From positions 62,001-126,000 of the forward strand of contig NZ_PPPU01000006.1 in the NCBI RefSeq assembly GCF_006483455.1: a stretch of 64,000 nt of DNA, in the 5' to 3' direction. Positions within the stretch are counted from its first letter, which is position 1. Each line of letters starts with the position of its first letter. Origin of the DNA: Methylomonas koyamae (GTDB lineage: Bacteria; Pseudomonadota; Gammaproteobacteria; Methylococcales; Methylomonadaceae). The notes beneath the pieces are model-generated. The model was not told the origin of the DNA and ran no database searches. It saw only the letters and a list, made by a program, of their open reading frames with translations. Shown here piece after piece: positions 61,970 through 64,000 of the stretch. Position numbers and translations under genes: made by a program.

Positions 61970-62371
61970 TCAATCGAATAAATCCAGCTGCACGCCGGTG
62001 TCGGCCTGGCGGCGAATGTTGGTGATCTGCCGGCTGGACAGGTTGAATTGCCGGGCCTGGCGGTTGATGCTGTCGCGGTGAGCGGTGGCGATAATCGCCG
62101 CATTGCGGCTCAGATTGAACAGCTTGTCGGCCTTGGGGCACCAAAATCGGCGGTCGGCATCCAGATGCGGCTCCAGCACGGATGCCATGCGCTGCAATTC
62201 CTCCGGAGTCAGCCCCAGCGCCACCGATTTGTATTTGGGGATTTCCACATTGACGCCGCCGTGGTCGCGCAGCCATTCCTGGGCGCGGACGAACCCGAGC
62301 GCGCGCACGATCGCCCGCAACACGGGCGGCAGCGTGGCTAACAGTTCGGGGGCGACGTCGGGGAAATCCAT
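61970..62371 (-). CDS. mor: Mor-family middle transcription activator
   Basis: 133 residues. It has the Mor/C pattern: an N-terminal dimerisation part and a C-terminal helix-turn-helix with FNLSRNAAIIATAHRDS and FNLSSRQITNIRRQA. Mu Mor turns on middle transcription by binding upstream of Pm. Here no separate C gene is seen, so this single activator may control the late operon directly. It starts 2 bases after gemA. Confidence 0.9.
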   Translation of the reverse strand: MDFPDVAPELLATLPPVLRAIVRALGFVRAQEWLRDHGGVNVEIPKYKSVALGLTPEELQRMASVLEPHLDADRRFWCPKADKLFNLSRNAAIIATAHRDSINRQARQFNLSSRQITNIRRQADTGVQLDLFD

Positions 62372-62373
62372 TT

Positions 62374-62823
62374 CTATCTAGCCATCCAGGCTTTGAGTGC
62401 TTCGATAATGGCCTGCCGCTCCGTGTCGGTCAGGCTGTCCAGGTCGGGTACGTTGTGGGCGGTTTGTCTAGCGCAAAAGGCCAGCAGCGCCGGGCGAGAG
62501 GCGTTGGCGATTTTGCCCGCCTTGCCCAGATTGCCCCATAGCTTAACGATCAGACCGATCTGCGGCGATACGGCTTTAGTGCTATTGCCGCCGGCATTGT
62601 AGGTTTTCCGCCGTGGCCAGCCGCGGGCGGCATAGTCGTCCAGCACGTTAGCCAGTTGCGGCACGTTCAGCGTTTTGGCGCTGATATGGCCATTGTGCTC
62701 GGTCGCGCCGTGACGGGCGAGTAAGGTGCGGTGCATGTCGTCGTCCCAACCGGGCAGGTGCTTCTCTGCCCAGCTTTTGGCGATGCCGACCAGCTTGATG
62801 TAGTGCGCCAGCAAATCAGCCAT
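62374..62823 (-). CDS. gemA: GemA-like regulatory protein (DUF1018)
   Basis: 149 residues. YIKLVGIAKSWAEKHLPGWDDDMHRTLLARHGA and the basic GNSTKAVSPQIGLIVKLWGNLGK are typical of GemA/DUF1018. In Mu GemA alters host gene expression and gyrase-related functions. It overlaps the 57-residue gene by 8 bases and mor follows. Confidence 0.9.
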   Translation of the reverse strand: MADLLAHYIKLVGIAKSWAEKHLPGWDDDMHRTLLARHGATEHNGHISAKTLNVPQLANVLDDYAARGWPRRKTYNAGGNSTKAVSPQIGLIVKLWGNLGKAGKIANASRPALLAFCARQTAHNVPDLDSLTDTERQAIIEALKAWMAR

Positions 62824-62989
62824 GAGCGGCCTCCCGATCGTAGCGCTGAGCTTCCAGCTCGTCGGCCTCGTCTTCGGCTTTGGCCGATTCGGACATCAAC
62901 CGGTTGTAATCGACCATGCTGTCCGCGTTGCGCGCGGCATCGGCCAGATGCCGGGCGCGATCGCGGAGTTGGCGGATACGGGCGTCCAT
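62816..62989 (-). CDS. Small charged helical phage protein (57 residues)
   Basis: ATG at 62989 overlaps the gam stop; TGA at 62818-62816 overlaps the gemA start. Start DARIRQLRDRARHLADAARN, end DELEAQRYDREAAHG. It is one long amphipathic helix, rich in Arg/Ala/Asp/Glu. The tight overlaps on both sides make it a real gene of the early operon. Function unknown. Confidence 0.7.
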   Translation of the reverse strand: MDARIRQLRDRARHLADAARNADSMVDYNRLMSESAKAEDEADELEAQRYDREAAHG

Positions 62990-63498
62990 TACGCAATGTC
63001 CTGTTCGAACGGCACGACGGCAAAATCTTCCACACCGGTATTGATGGTGATCCCGGCAATACCTTGTACGGCCTTCGGTTCGGCCAACACCGCTTCTTTG
63101 TTAAGCTCGTCCTTGGTGCGAATAAAGCGCGACAGGCCAAGATTGCGTAAGGTTTCCAGCACCTTGTCGACAGCCCGCACGCTGACGCTGGGCGGACGCT
63201 GCCGCCAGCTGACTTCGCCGGTGATCAGGTTGGCGGTCTTGCCGCCGTCCTTGCACAATTCAGCGCGGTTGGCTTCACACCAGGTTTGAATACCATTTAA
63301 CAGGGCGTCGATCTTGGTTTTTAACGCCTCGATATGCACTTTGCGGCTGTCAGTAATTTTGGCGATTTCGTCGTTGATCTCGGTTTCGATGCGAGTCAAT
63401 TCGCGCTGTGCCAAACCCAGCTCACAGATGGCGGCCTGGGTTTGTTCTTTGGTTTGGCAGGCATAAGTCGCTGCGGGGGCTTTAATGCGTTTGGCCAT
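62989..63498 (-). CDS. gam: Host-nuclease inhibitor protein Gam
   Basis: 169 residues. The long antiparallel helices (QAAICELGLAQRELTRIETEI and KVHIEALKTKIDALLNGIQ) and the strand hairpin with GEVSWRQRPPSVSV are the Mu Gam fold. It binds double-strand DNA ends and blocks RecBCD, like Ku. A GGAG-like site precedes the ATG. Confidence 0.94.
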   Translation of the reverse strand: MAKRIKAPAATYACQTKEQTQAAICELGLAQRELTRIETEINDEIAKITDSRKVHIEALKTKIDALLNGIQTWCEANRAELCKDGGKTANLITGEVSWRQRPPSVSVRAVDKVLETLRNLGLSRFIRTKDELNKEAVLAEPKAVQGIAGITINTGVEDFAVVPFEQDIA

Positions 63499-63522
63499 GT
63501 GTGGCTCCTATGTTTCATGATA

Positions 63523-63600
63523 CGTAGGCTGGGTTAAACAACGTGCAACCCAGCGTTGATTGCGTTGTGCTGGGTTTCGCTTTGCTCTACCCAGCCTACG
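63523..63600. repeat. REP-like nested inverted repeat upstream of gam
   Basis: CGTAGGCTGGGT (63523-63534) pairs with ACCCAGCCTACG (63589-63600), and inside it AACCCAGC (63547-63554) pairs with GCTGGGTT (63569-63576). The 78-base unit has the look of a chromosomal REP/miniature element, not of phage regulation. A half copy lies at 59280-59316. Confidence 0.7.
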
Positions 63601-64000
63601 AGGTGTCATTTGGCGCCACCGGGCCTTTCCAGCCGGCCGGCGGCTTGCTCTTGGTTTTGGTTTGTGCCTGGGCGGCGAGACTGACCACCGACACCGGCGC
63701 ACCGGCCACATTGCTGCGATTGCGCTGTTGCTCGATTTTGTCTTGCTCCAGCTTGGCGGCCGCCCGCTCGCCGCGGCCGGCGATCATGCTCAGCAGATAG
63801 CCGTTGGATTTGAGGGGCAGCACTAACGATTCGGGGCGGTTGACCACCAGCTTCATCATCTCCGCTTCCCAAATCGCTGCCGGCGCCGAATAGGCGATGC
63901 CGTTGCGCTTGATCTGCGCGTCTTTGATCAGCGGCACCAATTCTTTGGTGAGGGCCAAACGCCTGGACCAGCGCAGTTCCTGCTTCAACGGCTTGAACAG
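63596..64000 (-). CDS. Early phage protein, N-terminus beyond the window
   Basis: At least 134 codons, open to the right edge. The visible part is helical (LALTKELVPLIKDAQIKRNG; YLLSMIAGRGERAAAKLEQDK) with a basic tail (KTKSKPPAGWKGP). From position it precedes gam, where Mu has B and small genes, but I do not recognise MuB motifs in this C-terminal part. Its stop overlaps the end of the REP-like element. Confidence 0.55.
   Translation of the reverse strand: MFKPLKQELRWSRRLALTKELVPLIKDAQIKRNGIAYSAPAAIWEAEMMKLVVNRPESLVLPLKSNGYLLSMIAGRGERAAAKLEQDKIEQQRNRSNVAGAPVSVVSLAAQAQTKTKSKPPAGWKGPVAPNDTS

Larger units (their letters stand above)
43430..64000 (-). mobile_element. Mu-like prophage, com/dam end to early region (incomplete in window)
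   Basis: All phage genes read leftward. From right to left: unidentified partial gene, gam, 57-residue gene, gemA, mor, short genes, protease/scaffold, major head, gp35/36/37-like, sheath, tube, beta-helix protein, gp41/42-type chaperone, tape measure, gpN, gpP, gp45-48-like, fibre, fibre chaperone, com, dam. The left limit is placed at the TG dinucleotide at 43430 that starts a set of end repeats and splits a host gene. Terminase, portal, gpF/gpG and lysis genes are not where Mu has them. Transposase A and repressor must lie beyond 64000. Confidence 0.92.

Noticed and set aside
43430-64000. CRISPR array, tRNA or site-specific integrase for the prophage
   Set aside because: No regularly spaced repeats, tRNA-like folds or tyrosine/serine recombinase were seen; gene content indicates transposition as in Mu.

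Overview
The window looks like chromosome of a GC-rich gammaproteobacterium, tentatively a methanotroph of the Methylococcales (Methylomonas-like). That placement is inference. It rests on gene content: mutM, hflD, tgt and lpxB of gammaproteobacterial type, a gnnA-gnnB pair next to lpxB as known from a few groups that make amide-rich lipid A, PEP-CTERM-type surface proteins, and many two-component and c-di-GMP-type proteins. No 16S, tRNA or methane-oxidation gene is present to confirm it.

Layout. 1-8.9 kb: housekeeping and membrane genes (cold-shock/TM protein, DedA, AI-2E family permease, DUF3530 hydrolase, SpoIIE-type phosphatase regulator, mutM, hflD, rhodanese, EAL-HDOD). 9.0-11.5 kb: copper efflux (copZ-copA). 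11.5-15.7 kb: a minus-strand operon of porin, tetraheme cytochrome c, HAMP membrane protein and chemoreceptor. 15.9-20.3 kb: lipid A genes gnnA-gnnB-lpxB, then tgt. 20.6-25.8 kb: a signalling cluster (REC/HD-GYP, REC/HATPase, large hybrid kinase). 25.9-28.5 kb: bacterioferritin, a COG0523 GTPase and a Crp/Fnr regulator. 28.7-34.6 kb: an AT-richer PEP-CTERM protein, a REP/RAYT element, a class D beta-lactamase and a transglutaminase-TPR protein. 34.9-36.7 kb: two integron gene cassettes with recognisable attC sites and no integrase in view. 37.1-38.4 kb: a kinase-like/dual-specificity phosphatase pair. 38.6-43.4 kb: a probable zinc-starvation operon (TonB receptor, surface protein, COG0523 GTPase). 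Its first gene is cut by a prophage.

43.43 kb to the window end is a Mu-like prophage, transcribed leftward and entered from its com/dam end. From right to left it carries early genes (an unidentified partial gene, gam, gemA, mor), then protease/scaffold and major head, gp35-37-like proteins, sheath, tube, a beta-helix protein, tail chaperones with a probable -1 frameshift, tape measure, baseplate proteins, fibre and a com-dam pair. Terminase, portal, second head-morphogenesis and lysis genes are absent from the place where Mu carries them. REP-like elements sit between phage genes, so the prophage may be defective or rearranged.

Most notable: the self-consistent attC cassette pair; the A AAA AAG frameshift site extending the tail chaperone by 46 codons; the zinc operon split by the prophage; the missing packaging module; the hairpin holding the tape-measure ribosome-binding site; and the porin-cytochrome-chemoreceptor operon.
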